Source of the DNA: Gammaproteobacteria bacterium
Lineage (GTDB): Bacteria; Pseudomonadota; Gammaproteobacteria; Steroidobacterales; Steroidobacteraceae
Length of the DNA: 64,000 nucleotides
Direction: 5' to 3'
NCBI GenBank assembly: GCA_016874295.1
Contig: VGUH01000001.1
Location: 123,912 to 187,911, forward strand
Under the pieces are notes generated by a model. The model did not search any database. It worked only from the letters and a program-made list of their open reading frames with translations, and had not been told where the DNA came from. Of the stretch, positions 1 through 8,654 are shown in pieces. A program made the translations under genes and the position numbers. Each line of letters starts with the position of its first letter. The first letter of the stretch is position 1.

Positions 1-22
1 TAAAATCGGCAAACATGCCGAT
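1..22 (-). terminator. Putative rho-independent terminator after recF
   Basis: Read on the minus strand after the recF stop, the sequence forms a 7-bp stem (positions 5-11 with 16-22, ATCGGCA/TGCCGAT) with a 4-base loop, followed by TTTTA running to the window edge. This is the shape of an intrinsic terminator ending the dnaA-dnaN-recF transcript. The T tract is cut by the window, so its full strength cannot be judged. Confidence 0.5.
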
Positions 23-31
23 AACGTGACG

Positions 32-1096
32 CTAAGTGAGTAGAATTGCCCCTTGTTTCACGTGGAACATCCGGTGGCGGTCCAGGTGCTCCCGGATCGC
101 CGGCTTCAGCGACGTCACCCATAGCTGCGCGGACGACTTGCGAACGAGTGCCATCAAGCGCGCGAGGTTCTCCCTGTCCAGCTCGGCCGCCGGATCATCC
201 AGCAGTAGCGCAGACCGCCCCGGCCTTTCCTGCTCCTGGATTTCCAGTTGCGCCAGCATCAGGCCGGCGGCCAGCAGCTTCTGCTGGCCGCGAGACACAT
301 GATCCCTGGCCGCCCGCTCATTCACGCGAACTACCACGTCTGCCCGGTGGGGGCCGAGTTGGGTGGCGCCATACCGCCGATCGCGCCGGCGGTCCCGACT
401 CAGCGACTCAAGAAGTGGCCGCTCGGCATTCCAGCCTAGGTGATGAACTACGCTGATCGGGGCCCCCATCAGGGCAGTGCCAATCGAAGCGAGTGGGGCA
501 GCAAGCTGGGCCAGATAGGCGTCACGTTGTGCGGCAAGCATTTCGCCGCTCGCCGCCAGCTCCTGCTCCCAGGCGGCGAGGGCGGCATTGTCAGCGTCCT
601 GCTTGAGCGCCGCGTTTCGCTGCCGCAGCGCCAAGTGATAACGCCGCCAGTTCGCCAGGAAGCCACGTTCCACGTGGAACACGCCCCAGTCCAGGAACCG
701 CCTGCGGCGGCCCGGGCCTTCTTCCAGGAGCTTGTGGATCTCCGGGTCGATGATTTGTGCGGGGAACTGCTCCGCTATTTCGGCGCTCCCGGTGGTCGGG
801 GCGCCCGCCATGTGCCACTCCGTCGCCCCGCGGCTTCCGCGCACCCCCAAGGCAACCGAGCCAACTGAAGCCAGAACCCGCCCCGTCAAGAGGAAAGAAT
901 CGGCGCCGTATGCAATCAGAGCCTCACGCCGGCGCGTTCGAAAGGACCGGCCCCGGCTCAGGAAGAAAGCTGCTTCGAGCAAGCTGGTCTTGCCCGAAGC
1001 GTTCGGACCAACGAAGAGATTGACGGCTGGGTCGAGCTCTAACTCGATACCGGCCAGGCAACGGAAGCGCTCGGCGTGAATGCTGCCGAGGGGCAT
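32..1096 (-). CDS. recF: DNA replication and repair protein RecF
   Basis: RecF is a cytoplasmic ABC/SMC-like ATPase that loads RecA at single-strand gaps with RecO and RecR. The 354-residue product has a Walker A motif GPNASGKTS at residues 30-38, an ABC signature-like SRGQQK near residue 266, and a Walker B LLLDDPAAELD shortly after. The length is normal for the family. It starts at ATG 1096, 7 bp after the dnaN stop, so it is the third gene of a dnaA-dnaN-recF operon. Two ParB-binding-site-like sequences lie inside its reading frame (54-69 and 666-681). gyrB, which often follows recF, would lie beyond the window edge. Confidence 0.96.
   Translation of the reverse strand: MPLGSIHAERFRCLAGIELELDPAVNLFVGPNASGKTSLLEAAFFLSRGRSFRTRRREALIAYGADSFLLTGRVLASVGSVALGVRGSRGATEWHMAGAPTTGSAEIAEQFPAQIIDPEIHKLLEEGPGRRRRFLDWGVFHVERGFLANWRRYHLALRQRNAALKQDADNAALAAWEQELAASGEMLAAQRDAYLAQLAAPLASIGTALMGAPISVVHHLGWNAERPLLESLSRDRRRDRRYGATQLGPHRADVVVRVNERAARDHVSRGQQKLLAAGLMLAQLEIQEQERPGRSALLLDDPAAELDRENLARLMALVRKSSAQLWVTSLKPAIREHLDRHRMFHVKQGAILLT
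54..69. promoter_or_regulatory. parS: parS-like ParB binding site inside recF
   Basis: The sequence TGTTTCACGTGGAACA is a 16-bp near-perfect palindrome (one mismatch between half sites) and fits the conserved bacterial chromosomal parS consensus built around CACGTG. On the minus strand it encodes Phe-His-Val-Lys near the RecF C terminus. The parA and parB genes lie about 55 kb away in the same window, as expected of an origin-proximal partition system. Confidence 0.85.
666..681. promoter_or_regulatory. parS: Second parS-like ParB binding site inside recF
   Basis: CGTTCCACGTGGAACA contains a perfect 14-bp palindrome (667-680) and differs from the common parS form TGTTCCACGTGGAACA at only the first base. 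It encodes Phe-His-Val-Glu within RecF and lies 612 bp from the first site. Two such sites in one gene near the origin are unlikely to be chance. Confidence 0.85.
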
Positions 1097-1103
1097 TCTG
1101 GCC

Positions 1104-2198
1104 TTACAGCCGCATCGGCATCACAACGTAACGGTTACTCGATGCGCCCGGAGAGCGCACCAGGCAGCTTGAGTTGCCATCCGTGACCCCAAGCTCCACC
1201 TCGTTGCCGTCAATGGCCGCGATCGCATCCAGGAGATAGCTCACATTGAAGCCGACCTCCAGGTCATCACCGCGGTAATTCACTTCGACCTGCTCTTCGG
1301 CCTCTTCCTGCTCAGGGTTGTGCGCCTGAAGTGTCAGCTGGTTCTTCTTGAGCGCCAGGCGAATTCCGCGATATTTCTCATTCGCCAGAATGGCGGTTCG
1401 CTGCAGGGCGGCTCGCAGTGCCTCGCGATCGGCGACCACGGTGCGCGGCGGGGCGGCCGGAATGACCCGGCCATACTCCGGGAATCTTCCATCGATCAGC
1501 TTGGAAGTGAAGCGCACATCGCCAATATGGGCGCGAATGTGGTTGCTTCCGATTGTAATTTGCACGTCGCCTTCCGTACCCAGAAGGCGCTGCATTTCCA
1601 GAACGCCTTTCCGGGGAACGATAACCTGCTGCCCGGAAATCTTGCTGGCCAGTTCAACCTCGCACAATGCAAGACGATGGCCGTCAGTCGCGACCGTTCG
1701 CAGCATTTTTCCATCCGTTTCGAGCAACATGCCGTTGAGGTAGTAACGCACGTCCTGCTGGGCCATGGAAAAGTGCGTCTTGTCGAGGAGCCAGCGCAGG
1801 TCGGCTTGCGAAATCATGAGTTTCTGTTGCTGCTGTAACTCGTCGATGACCGGGAAATCACCAGCGGGTTGGGTCGCCAGCACAAAGCGGCTTCGACTAG
1901 CCTTCACCGTCACACGATCGCCGTCCTGGCTGAATACGAGAGTCGTGGCTTCCGGTAAGGACCGGCAGATATCCAGCAGTTTTCGGCCTGCAATGGTGAT
2001 GCGGCCTTCCTTCGTGGCTGTCACGTTGACGTTCGTAACTAATTCAACCTCAAGATCCGTGGCGGTGATTGCCAGGCGGCCATCAGTAATCACAAGCAAG
2101 AGGTTGGCAAGGATTGGCATCGTCTGTCGGCGCTCGATGACGCCACTGACAGCCTGAAGGGCAACGAGCAGGGTTTCACGGTCGGCGCTGAATTTCAT
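1104..2198 (-). CDS. dnaN: DNA polymerase III beta sliding clamp
   Basis: The beta clamp is a ring-shaped dimer that tethers the replicative polymerase to DNA. The 364-residue protein shows the typical N terminus MKFSADRETLLVALQAVSG and the family C terminus ending YVVMPMRL, and has the expected length for three clamp domains. It lies between dnaA and recF, all read leftward. A 233-bp spacer separates it from dnaA. Confidence 0.97.
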   Translation of the reverse strand: MKFSADRETLLVALQAVSGVIERRQTMPILANLLLVITDGRLAITATDLEVELVTNVNVTATKEGRITIAGRKLLDICRSLPEATTLVFSQDGDRVTVKASRSRFVLATQPAGDFPVIDELQQQQKLMISQADLRWLLDKTHFSMAQQDVRYYLNGMLLETDGKMLRTVATDGHRLALCEVELASKISGQQVIVPRKGVLEMQRLLGTEGDVQITIGSNHIRAHIGDVRFTSKLIDGRFPEYGRVIPAAPPRTVVADREALRAALQRTAILANEKYRGIRLALKKNQLTLQAHNPEQEEAEEQVEVNYRGDDLEVGFNVSYLLDAIAAIDGNEVELGVTDGNSSCLVRSPGASSNRYVVMPMRL

Positions 2199-2431
2199 CG
2201 GAGCACCAGGAAATGTTGATAGGTGTTTAGATTCTGCAGGAATCTTTTGTTAGAGATGATTGTAGTGGTTATAGAGCGAGGCATTTTCCGTGGAAAAGAC
2301 CGGAAAAGCGATGGCCATGAAACAGTTGCGCAAAGCACAAGTAGAAGGGTACCGCTGGGCATAGCTATGCGGGCCCTGTGGGCGGGGTATGAAAGAAAAT
2401 CGATATGCGTGGAAGGGACACGTTATCCACA
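2199..2431. other. dnaA-dnaN spacer with a DnaA box; candidate origin element
   Basis: This 233-bp stretch holds no convincing gene. A perfect DnaA box (TTATCCACA) lies at 2423-2431, directly against the dnaA stop codon. The part near dnaN (about 2215-2300) is distinctly AT-richer than its surroundings and could be an unwinding element or the dnaN promoter. A short palindrome, TTTTCCGTGGAAAA, lies near 2285-2298. Origins of replication occur beside dnaA in related bacteria, but a single perfect box is weak evidence for the full origin being here. Confidence 0.5.
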
Positions 2432-3772
2432 TCATGTGGTGAGGATTCGCAGTAAAGCGACGTAATCCTCGCTGGCCCGCCGCTCTATTTCACGGCGGTC
2501 CTTTACGCGCTCACAGGCGTGCATGATGGTAGTGTGGTCGCGGCCTCCGAACGCATCGCCGATTTCTGGCAGGCTGTGGTTGGTTAATTCCCGCGCAAGC
2601 GCCATGGCGACCTGGCGTGGACGCGCGATGGACCGGTTGCGGCGCTTGGAAAGCAGGTCGGCCACGCGAATCTTGTAATACTCGGCGACGGTTTTCTGGA
2701 TGTTTTCGATTGTCACCAGGCGTTCTTGGGCGGCGAGCAGGTCCCTAAGCGCCTCCCGAGCCAACTCGAGGGTAACTGGACGGCCCGTGAATCTCGCGGT
2801 TGCGAGCACCCTGCGCAGGGCCCCCTCGAGCTCACGCACGTTGGAGCGAATGCGCTTGGCGATGAAGAAAGCGACTTCCTCGGGTAGCTCGCCGCCGGCG
2901 GCTTGGGACTTGGCCATCAGGATGGCGACGCAGGTCTCGAGCTCGGGCGGCTCGATGGCGACGGTCAGGCCCCAGCCGAAGCGGGACTTCAGCCGCTCCT
3001 CGAGACCGGAGACCTCCTTCGGGTAGCGGTCGCAGGACAGGATGATCTGCTGCTGGCCTTCGAGCAGGGCGTTGAACGTGTGGAAGAACTCTTCCTGCGA
3101 CTGATTCTTGCCGGCGAAGAACTGGATGTCGTCGATCAGCAGGGCATCGAGCGTGCGGTAGGTCTGCTTGAACTCGGCAATGGTGTTGTGCTGCAGCGCG
3201 CGCACCATGTCGCTGACGAAGCGCTCGCTGTGCACGTAGGCGATGCGCGCGGCCGGATTGCGCTCACGCATGAGATTCGCGACGGCGTGCATCAGGTGCG
3301 TCTTGCCAAGGCCGACGCCGCCGTAGATGAAGAGCGGGTTGTAGGCGTGGCCGGGGTTCTCGCCAACCTGGATCGCGGCCGCCCGGGCGAGTTGGTTGCT
3401 CTTGCCTTCGACGAAGCTGGCGAAGGTGAAATCTGCATTGAATCGGCTGCCTATAAGTAGCGGATCATTGCCTTTAGCCCCGGAAGTACTGAGATTTCTG
3501 GCCAGCGGGTCGGCGACGGTGTTCATCTCCCGGGATCCGACCTCGAGACGCACGCGCGGGCTACCGCCGTTACCCGCGTGGCGCACGAGCTCCTCGATGC
3601 GAGCGAAGAGATTTTTCTCGATCCAGCTGACGACGAAACGATTGGGCGCCAGCAGCCGCAGCTCGCCATCACGCTCGATCGCCTGCAGCGGGCGCACCCA
3701 GGTGTTGAACTGCTGCTCGGGGACCTCGCCCTCGAGATGCTTGAGACAGTGATGCCACAACGCGCCCTGCAA
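2432..3772 (-). CDS. dnaA: Chromosomal replication initiator protein DnaA
   Basis: DnaA is the AAA+ initiator that binds DnaA boxes and melts the origin. The 446-residue protein has the N-terminal helicase-interaction domain ([21 protein letters not shown] near residues 5-25), Walker [10 protein letters not shown] at 151-159, Walker [10 protein letters not shown] near 212, and the C-terminal DNA-binding signature [15 protein letters not shown] near 415. The chosen start is TTG at 3772: it has a GGGGA ribosome site about 10 bases upstream and aligns with the usual DnaA start; no ATG or GTG fits as well. A DnaA box about 75 bp upstream suggests autoregulation. Confidence 0.96.
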   Translation of the reverse strand: MQGALWHHCLKHLEGEVPEQQFNTWVRPLQAIERDGELRLLAPNRFVVSWIEKNLFARIEELVRHAGNGGSPRVRLEVGSREMNTVADPLARNLSTSGAKGNDPLLIGSRFNADFTFASFVEGKSNQLARAAAIQVGENPGHAYNPLFIYGGVGLGKTHLMHAVANLMRERNPAARIAYVHSERFVSDMVRALQHNTIAEFKQTYRTLDALLIDDIQFFAGKNQSQEEFFHTFNALLEGQQQIILSCDRYPKEVSGLEERLKSRFGWGLTVAIEPPELETCVAILMAKSQAAGGELPEEVAFFIAKRIRSNVRELEGALRRVLATARFTGRPVTLELAREALRDLLAAQERLVTIENIQKTVAEYYKIRVADLLSKRRNRSIARPRQVAMALARELTNHSLPEIGDAFGGRDHTTIMHACERVKDRREIERRASEDYVALLRILTT

Positions 3773-3847
3773 GAGCCGTTCCCCGCGTGTTGTTGTTGAA
3801 GTCGGAAAGGGGAAGAGTCTACGGCGGCGATGCGGCTCGCGCCAGAG

Positions 3848-3856
3848 TTATCCACA
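3848..3856. promoter_or_regulatory. DnaA box upstream of dnaA
   Basis: A perfect 9-mer TTATCCACA sits in the spacer between the divergent dnaA and rpmH genes. It is placed to regulate dnaA and perhaps the rpmH promoter next to it, or to form part of an origin between rpmH and dnaA as known in Pseudomonas. Confidence 0.75.
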
Positions 3857-3867
3857 GCCTGTCGCGG

Positions 3868-3896
3868 TTGACAGTGATGCGACCACTCCGTAACCT
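3868..3896 (+). promoter_or_regulatory. Sigma-70-type promoter for the rpmH operon
   Basis: A perfect -35 hexamer TTGACA (3868-3873) is followed after 17 bases by TAACCT (3891-3896), which is close to a -10 element. It lies about 50 bp upstream of the rpmH start and reads in its direction. The spacing and the perfect -35 make it a good candidate for the rpmH-rnpA-yidD-yidC promoter. Confidence 0.6.
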
Positions 3897-3947
3897 TGCC
3901 GCCCTTTCCGGCGTCTGTTGCCCCTTTGATTTCAAAGGTTTGTGATC

Positions 3948-4100
3948 ATGGCCACGAAGCGCACCTACCAGCCGAGCAAGTTGAAGCGCAAGCGCACACA
4001 CGGTTTTCGCGCTCGCATGGCCACAAAGAAGGGACGCCAGGTCCTGAAGCGCCGCCGGGCGAAGGGCCGCAAGCGCCTGGCCGTGACCGAACGCCGCTGA
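3948..4100 (+). CDS. rpmH: 50S ribosomal protein L34
   Basis: This gene encodes a 50-residue, extremely Lys/Arg-rich protein beginning [20 protein letters not shown] and ending [10 protein letters not shown]. The central GFRARM pattern and the [11 protein letters not shown] tail are diagnostic of L34. It is slightly longer than the common 44-46 residues. An AAAGG motif lies about 11 bases before the ATG. Its place, divergent from dnaA and directly before rnpA, is the standard arrangement. Confidence 0.96.
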   Translation: MATKRTYQPSKLKRKRTHGFRARMATKKGRQVLKRRRAKGRKRLAVTERR

Positions 4101-4128
4101 CGAGTGGTTTACGTCGCGGCGTCACGGG

Positions 4129-4464
4129 CTGCGGGTCGGCCAGAAACTCCACACCGCTGCCGAGTTCGAGCGCGCGCGGCGAGGGCGCAACCGTCATGCC
4201 GATGCGTTGTTCGTCGTGCAGTCCGTGGACAATGAGGCGGGCGAGCCGCGCCTCGGCATGGCCGTCGGCCTGCGCGCTTCCGGCAACGCGGTTCGCCGCA
4301 ATCGCATCCGGCGCCTGATCCGTGAATCCTTCCGCCTGCACCGCCAGGAACTGCCGGCCGTGGACGTTCTCGTGACGGCACGGGCTGCGGCGGCCGCTGC
4401 GACGAATCAGACCGCGTTCGAGAGTCTCGCGCGGCACTGGCGCGCGATCGGCCCGCGCGCATGA
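4129..4464 (+). CDS. rnpA: Ribonuclease P protein component (start uncertain)
   Basis: RnpA is the basic protein cofactor of RNase P, which matures tRNA 5' ends. The RNR motif region NAVRRNRIRRLIRESFR is clear, and upstream QKLHTAAEFERARRGRNR matches the normal N-terminal part. The frame is open from 4087, right after the rpmH end, but holds no ATG or GTG before the RnpA homology. The only TTG (4207) would remove the conserved N-terminal quarter. I placed the start at CTG 4129, which gives about 111 residues, a normal length. A non-canonical start or a small sequence error upstream is possible. The stop overlaps the yidD start by 4 bp. Confidence 0.85.
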   Translation: MRVGQKLHTAAEFERARRGRNRHADALFVVQSVDNEAGEPRLGMAVGLRASGNAVRRNRIRRLIRESFRLHRQELPAVDVLVTARAAAAAATNQTAFESLARHWRAIGPRA

Positions 4465-4688
4465 AACGGCTCGCGGCGCTGCCGATCCACCTGTATCGCT
4501 GGACGCTGAGCCCGTTCTTGGGGCGGCAGTGCCGCTATCACCCGACCTGTTCGGCGTATGCGCTCGAGGCGATCGAACTGCACGGGCCGTGGCGCGGATG
4601 GCGGCTCGCGCTCGCGCGGATCCTGGGCTGCCATCCCTGGGGCGCGGCGGGATTCGACCCCGTGCCGGAGAGGCCAGCCCGTCCATGA
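4461..4688 (+). CDS. yidD: Membrane protein insertion efficiency factor YidD
   Basis: YidD is a small membrane-associated helper of YidC-mediated protein insertion. The 75-residue product carries the family's Cys-containing core CRYHPTCSAYALEAIELHG and the motif WRLALARILGCHPWGAAGFDPVP. It overlaps rnpA (ATGA) upstream and yidC (ATGA) downstream, showing translational coupling across the operon. Confidence 0.94.
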   Translation: MKRLAALPIHLYRWTLSPFLGRQCRYHPTCSAYALEAIELHGPWRGWRLALARILGCHPWGAAGFDPVPERPARP

Positions 4689-6385
4689 ACCCGCGCATCC
4701 TGCTGTGGATGGCGCTGCTGTTCCTCGCCTGGCTGAACTTCGATGCCTGGATGAAGGATTACGGGCCGGCCGCGAGGCCGGCGGCCGAGGCACCGGTCGG
4801 CGCAGCCGCAGGCCCCGCGGGCAGCCCGCAGGACGGCCTCGCCGCGGAATTGCCGACGATCACCGGCGATGCGCCGGCGGTCACGGCCGCCGAGCCGGCG
4901 GCGAGCGACACGATCGCGGGCGCGATCGACGGCGCTGGCAAGGTCCGCATCGTCACCGACGTGCTGGATCTCGAACTCAGCCTTGCCGGCGGGGAGCTGA
5001 TCCGCGCGGACATCCTGCAATACCCGCAGCACAAGGACGACCCGAAGAAGACGCCCGTGCGGCTGTTCAACGTCGACGCGCCCGCGACGCAGTTTCTTTT
5101 CCAGTCGGGCCTGACGACCGGAGAGCCGGGGCGCAACGAGCCGAATCACAAGGCGAACTTCACGGTGCGGGCGGCGGAATTCCGGCTCCCGGAGGGCAGC
5201 GACACTCTCGAGGTGCCGCTCGCCTGGAGCGACGGCGCCGGGCTCAGCGTGACGAAGACGTTCACGTTCAGGCGCGGCTCGTACCAGGCAGGCATCGGCT
5301 ACCGGGTCGAGAACGCCGGCGCGGAGCCGGTGAAGCTCGCGTCCTACGTGCAGCTCCTGCGCCACTCGCTCGGCAACCAGCGCTCGATGTGGGACCCGGA
5401 GACCTACGCCTTCCGGGGGCCGGCGTACTTCGACGGCGAGAAGTACCAGAAGCTCGACATCGAGGACGAGGACGACGCCGCGCTCTCGCGCCCCGTGACC
5501 GGTGGCTGGATCGCGGCGATGCAGCACCACTTCGTGGCGGCGGCCGTTCCGGTGGCGGGCCAGGCGTACCAGTTCGAGCTGCGCGTCGAGGATCTGGACT
5601 ACCTGTTGCGCGGGATCGGCCCCGCGCACACGGTGCCGGCCGGCGGGAGACTCGAGTTCTCGGAGACGCTGTTCGTCGGGCCGAAGCTGCAGGAGCAGTT
5701 GAAGGCCGCCGGCCCGCGCCTCGAGCTGACCGCCGACTACGGCATGCTGACGATTCTAGCGCAGCCCCTGTTCTGGCTGCTGTCGAAGATCTACGAATTC
5801 GTCGGCAACTGGGGGTGGACGATCATCATCGTCACATTCCTCATCAAGCTCGTGTTCTACAAGCTCGCCGAAACGAGCGGCCGCTCGATGGCGAAGATGA
5901 AGACCGCCGCGCCGCGGCTGAAGGCGATCCAGGAGCGCCACAAGGACAATCGCAAGGAACAGGCGCGCGCGATGATGGAGCTCTACAAGCGCGAGAAAAT
6001 CAACCCGGTCGCGGGCTGCCTGCCGGTGCTGGTGCAGATTCCGTTCTTCCTCGCGTTCTACTGGGTGCTGCTCGAGAGCGTCGAGATGCGCCAGGCCCCG
6101 TTCATGGGCTGGATCCAGGACCTGTCGGCCCGCGACCCGTTCTTCATCCTGCCGATCCTGATGGGCGGCGCGATGTACCTGCAGTTCAAGCTGAACCCGG
6201 CGCCGCCGGACCCGGTGCAGGCCAAGGTGTTCGCCTTCATGCCGGTGGTCATGACCTTCATGTTCATGTGGTTCCCGTCGGGCCTGGTGCTCTACTGGCT
6301 CACCAACACGGTGCTGTCGATCGCCCAGCAGTGGCGCATCAACCGCGTGGTGGAGGCCGAGGCCAGGAAACAGCGCGGCGGTTGA
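4685..6385 (+). CDS. yidC: Membrane protein insertase YidC
   Basis: YidC inserts and folds inner-membrane proteins alone or with SecYEG. The 566-residue protein begins MNPRILLWMALLFLAW (first membrane segment), continues with a low-complexity Ala/Pro linker and the large periplasmic beta domain, then the conserved five-helix insertase core from about residue 355, including the cytoplasmic Lys/Arg-rich hairpin with KERHKDN-like sequence and the segment IPFFLAFYWVLLESVEMR. The start is the ATG overlapping the yidD stop; a longer in-frame extension upstream lies inside yidD and is not used. Confidence 0.96.
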   Translation: MNPRILLWMALLFLAWLNFDAWMKDYGPAARPAAEAPVGAAAGPAGSPQDGLAAELPTITGDAPAVTAAEPAASDTIAGAIDGAGKVRIVTDVLDLELSLAGGELIRADILQYPQHKDDPKKTPVRLFNVDAPATQFLFQSGLTTGEPGRNEPNHKANFTVRAAEFRLPEGSDTLEVPLAWSDGAGLSVTKTFTFRRGSYQAGIGYRVENAGAEPVKLASYVQLLRHSLGNQRSMWDPETYAFRGPAYFDGEKYQKLDIEDEDDAALSRPVTGGWIAAMQHHFVAAAVPVAGQAYQFELRVEDLDYLLRGIGPAHTVPAGGRLEFSETLFVGPKLQEQLKAAGPRLELTADYGMLTILAQPLFWLLSKIYEFVGNWGWTIIIVTFLIKLVFYKLAETSGRSMAKMKTAAPRLKAIQERHKDNRKEQARAMMELYKREKINPVAGCLPVLVQIPFFLAFYWVLLESVEMRQAPFMGWIQDLSARDPFFILPILMGGAMYLQFKLNPAPPDPVQAKVFAFMPVVMTFMFMWFPSGLVLYWLTNTVLSIAQQWRINRVVEAEARKQRGG

Positions 6386-6398
6386 GCGAAACGGCGCC

Positions 6399-7319
6399 AT
6401 GATCCTGGTCGGCGACGTGGGCGGCACGCGCACGCGCCTCGCGCTGGCGCGGCGCGTGGGCGAGCACTTCGAGATCACCGGAATCGAGGCGAGCCCGACC
6501 ACGCCGGACATCGCGGCGAAGGTCGCGCGTTTCCTGGATGGCCGGAAAGTGGAGGCGGCGGCCTTTGGCGTCGCCGGCCCGGTGACCACGGAGCGCGCGA
6601 TCCGGCTCACGAATGCGGACGTGACGCTGGAATCCGACGAACTTGCGCGAGCCGCGGGCGTCGGACAGGTCGTGCTGGTGAATGACTTCCGTGCCATTGC
6701 CGAGGCGATTCCCCAGCTTTGCGCGGGCGACGTCCGGCCCTGCGGCGGCGGCGCGGCGGTGGCAGGCGAACCCGCCCTGGTGCTGGGTCCGGGAACCGGG
6801 CTCGGCACCGCCATCGCTTCACCTGACGCCAATGCCTGGCACGTCATACAGGGCGATGGCGGACACGCCGATCTTGCGCCGGTGGATGACGAGGAGCTCG
6901 AGGTCTGGCGGCAGCTGCGGCGGACCCACGGACGCGTCTCGGCCGAGACCGTGCTGTCCGGCCCGGGTCTTGAACGGCTGTACGCCGCCCTCGCCGGACG
7001 GAGCCTGGACGCTGCCGGAATCGACGCGGCCGCCTGGCGCGGCGAACCCGAGGCCGTCCGCGCCCACGCGCTCTTCACCCGCTGGCTCGGGCGGGTCGCC
7101 GGCAACCTCGCGCTCGTCGCCGGGGCGCGCGGTGGCGTGTATCTCGCCGGCGGCATCCTGCCGCGCTGGTCGTCGCGCTTCGACGTCGCCGGCTTTCGAC
7201 GCGCGTTCGAAGACAAGGGACAATACGCGGCATGGTTGGGTGCGATCCCGTCGTCACTCATCACCCACCCGAATCCGGGGCTCCTGGGCCTCGCCGTGAT
7301 GGCCCGCGCGCGGCGGTGA
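6399..7319 (+). CDS. glk: Glucokinase (bacterial Glk family)
   Basis: Glucokinase phosphorylates glucose with ATP to glucose-6-phosphate in the cytoplasm. The 306-residue protein has the N-terminal phosphate-binding loop LVGDVGGTRTRLAL, the catalytic-site segment LVNDFRAIAEAI near residue 91, the loop LGPGTGLGTA near 130, and the GDGGHADLAP motif near 152, all typical of the Glk family. It starts 13 bp after yidC and its TGA overlaps the GTG start of mnmE, so it is embedded in this operon. Its place between yidC and mnmE is unusual. Confidence 0.9.
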   Translation: MILVGDVGGTRTRLALARRVGEHFEITGIEASPTTPDIAAKVARFLDGRKVEAAAFGVAGPVTTERAIRLTNADVTLESDELARAAGVGQVVLVNDFRAIAEAIPQLCAGDVRPCGGGAAVAGEPALVLGPGTGLGTAIASPDANAWHVIQGDGGHADLAPVDDEELEVWRQLRRTHGRVSAETVLSGPGLERLYAALAGRSLDAAGIDAAAWRGEPEAVRAHALFTRWLGRVAGNLALVAGARGGVYLAGGILPRWSSRFDVAGFRRAFEDKGQYAAWLGAIPSSLITHPNPGLLGLAVMARARR

Positions 7320-8653
7320 ACGCCGCGCGCGACACCATCGTCGCGCCGGCGACGCCGCCGGGCCGCGGCGGCATCGGCGTGGTGCGCGTCTCGGGGCCCG
7401 AAACCCGCCGGATCGCGACCGGGATCCTCGGCGGCCTGCCCGAGGCGCGCCACGCGACGGTCGCCGTGTTCGCGGGCACCGGCGGTCTCACGGTCGACGT
7501 CGGCATCGCGCTGTACTTCCCGGCGCCCGCCTCCTTCACGGGCGAGGATGTGCTCGAACTGCACGGCCATGGCGGCCCGGTGGTGATGGACCTGCTGGTC
7601 GCACGCGCGATCGAACTCGGCGCGCGCCTCGCGCGGCCCGGCGAGTTCAGCGAGCGCGCCTTTCACAACGGCAAGCTCGACCTGGTGCAGGCGGAAGCGA
7701 TCGCGGACCTCATCGCCGCGGGCTCGGCCGAGGCCGCGCGCGCGGCGCTGCGCTCGCTGTCCGGCGAGTTCTCGCGTGAAATCGGAGCGCTCGCGCTGCG
7801 CGTGATGCAGCTGCGCGCCTACGTCGAGGCGGCGATCGACTTTCCCGACGAGGATGCGGAGTTCCTGGAATCCCAGGAAGTGAAGGATCGGCTGACAGAG
7901 ATCGGCCAGCGCTTCGCGTCGATCGCCGAGACGCTGCGCCAGGGCCGCGCGCTGCGCGACGGGCTGCACGTCGTGATCGCAGGGCGGCCGAACGCGGGCA
8001 AGTCGAGCCTGCTGAATGCGCTCGCCGGCCACGACGCGGCGATCGTGACCGAGATCCCGGGCACGACGCGCGACCTCCTGCGCGAGCGCATCCATGTGGA
8101 CGGCCTGCCGATCCACGTGGTGGATACCGCGGGCCTGCGGGATACGGACGACGTGATCGAGGTCGAGGGCCTCCGGCGCGCGCGCATGGAGATGAGCCGC
8201 GCGGACCTCGTGCTGTACGTGGTGGACGCGGCGCACGGCTTCGCCGAAGGCGAAGAGGCGGATCTGCCCGCGGGCACGACCACGCTCGTGGTGTGGAACA
8301 AGTCCGACCTGCCACAGGCGCAGCCGCCGCCCGAGCTCGAGGATCGGCCGTCGCTCGCGATTTCCGCGCTGACCGGCGTGGGGCTTCCCGAGTTGCGCGC
8401 GCAGCTGAAGGCGGCCGCGGGCTATCAGTCCGAGAGCAGCGCCTGGTCGGCGCGCCGCCGGCATCTCGACGCGCTCGAGCGCGCGCGCAGCCTGTTCGAG
8501 GTCGCTGAAGCCCGGCTCGGCGAGAAGGCATCGTTCGAGCTGGTCGCCGAGGAGCTGCGCCAGGCCCACCAGGCGCTCGGCGAGATCACCGGCGAGGTGT
8601 CGAGCGATGCGCTGCTCGGCGCGGTGTTCGCGACCTTCTGCATTGGCAAGTAA
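7316..8653 (+). CDS. mnmE: tRNA modification GTPase MnmE
   Basis: MnmE (TrmE) acts with MnmG to install the 5-carboxymethylaminomethyl group on U34 of certain tRNAs. The 445-residue protein starts at GTG 7316, overlapping the glk stop. It begins with the folate-binding domain ([22 protein letters not shown]), has a G domain with Walker [10 protein letters not shown] near residue 223, [10 protein letters not shown] and NKSD, and ends with the catalytic C-terminal FCIGK. All functional motifs are intact. Its partner mnmG lies 37 kb away. Confidence 0.96.
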   Translation: MNAARDTIVAPATPPGRGGIGVVRVSGPETRRIATGILGGLPEARHATVAVFAGTGGLTVDVGIALYFPAPASFTGEDVLELHGHGGPVVMDLLVARAIELGARLARPGEFSERAFHNGKLDLVQAEAIADLIAAGSAEAARAALRSLSGEFSREIGALALRVMQLRAYVEAAIDFPDEDAEFLESQEVKDRLTEIGQRFASIAETLRQGRALRDGLHVVIAGRPNAGKSSLLNALAGHDAAIVTEIPGTTRDLLRERIHVDGLPIHVVDTAGLRDTDDVIEVEGLRRARMEMSRADLVLYVVDAAHGFAEGEEADLPAGTTTLVVWNKSDLPQAQPPPELEDRPSLAISALTGVGLPELRAQLKAAAGYQSESSAWSARRRHLDALERARSLFEVAEARLGEKASFELVAEELRQAHQALGEITGEVSSDALLGAVFATFCIGK

Positions 8654-8654
8654 C

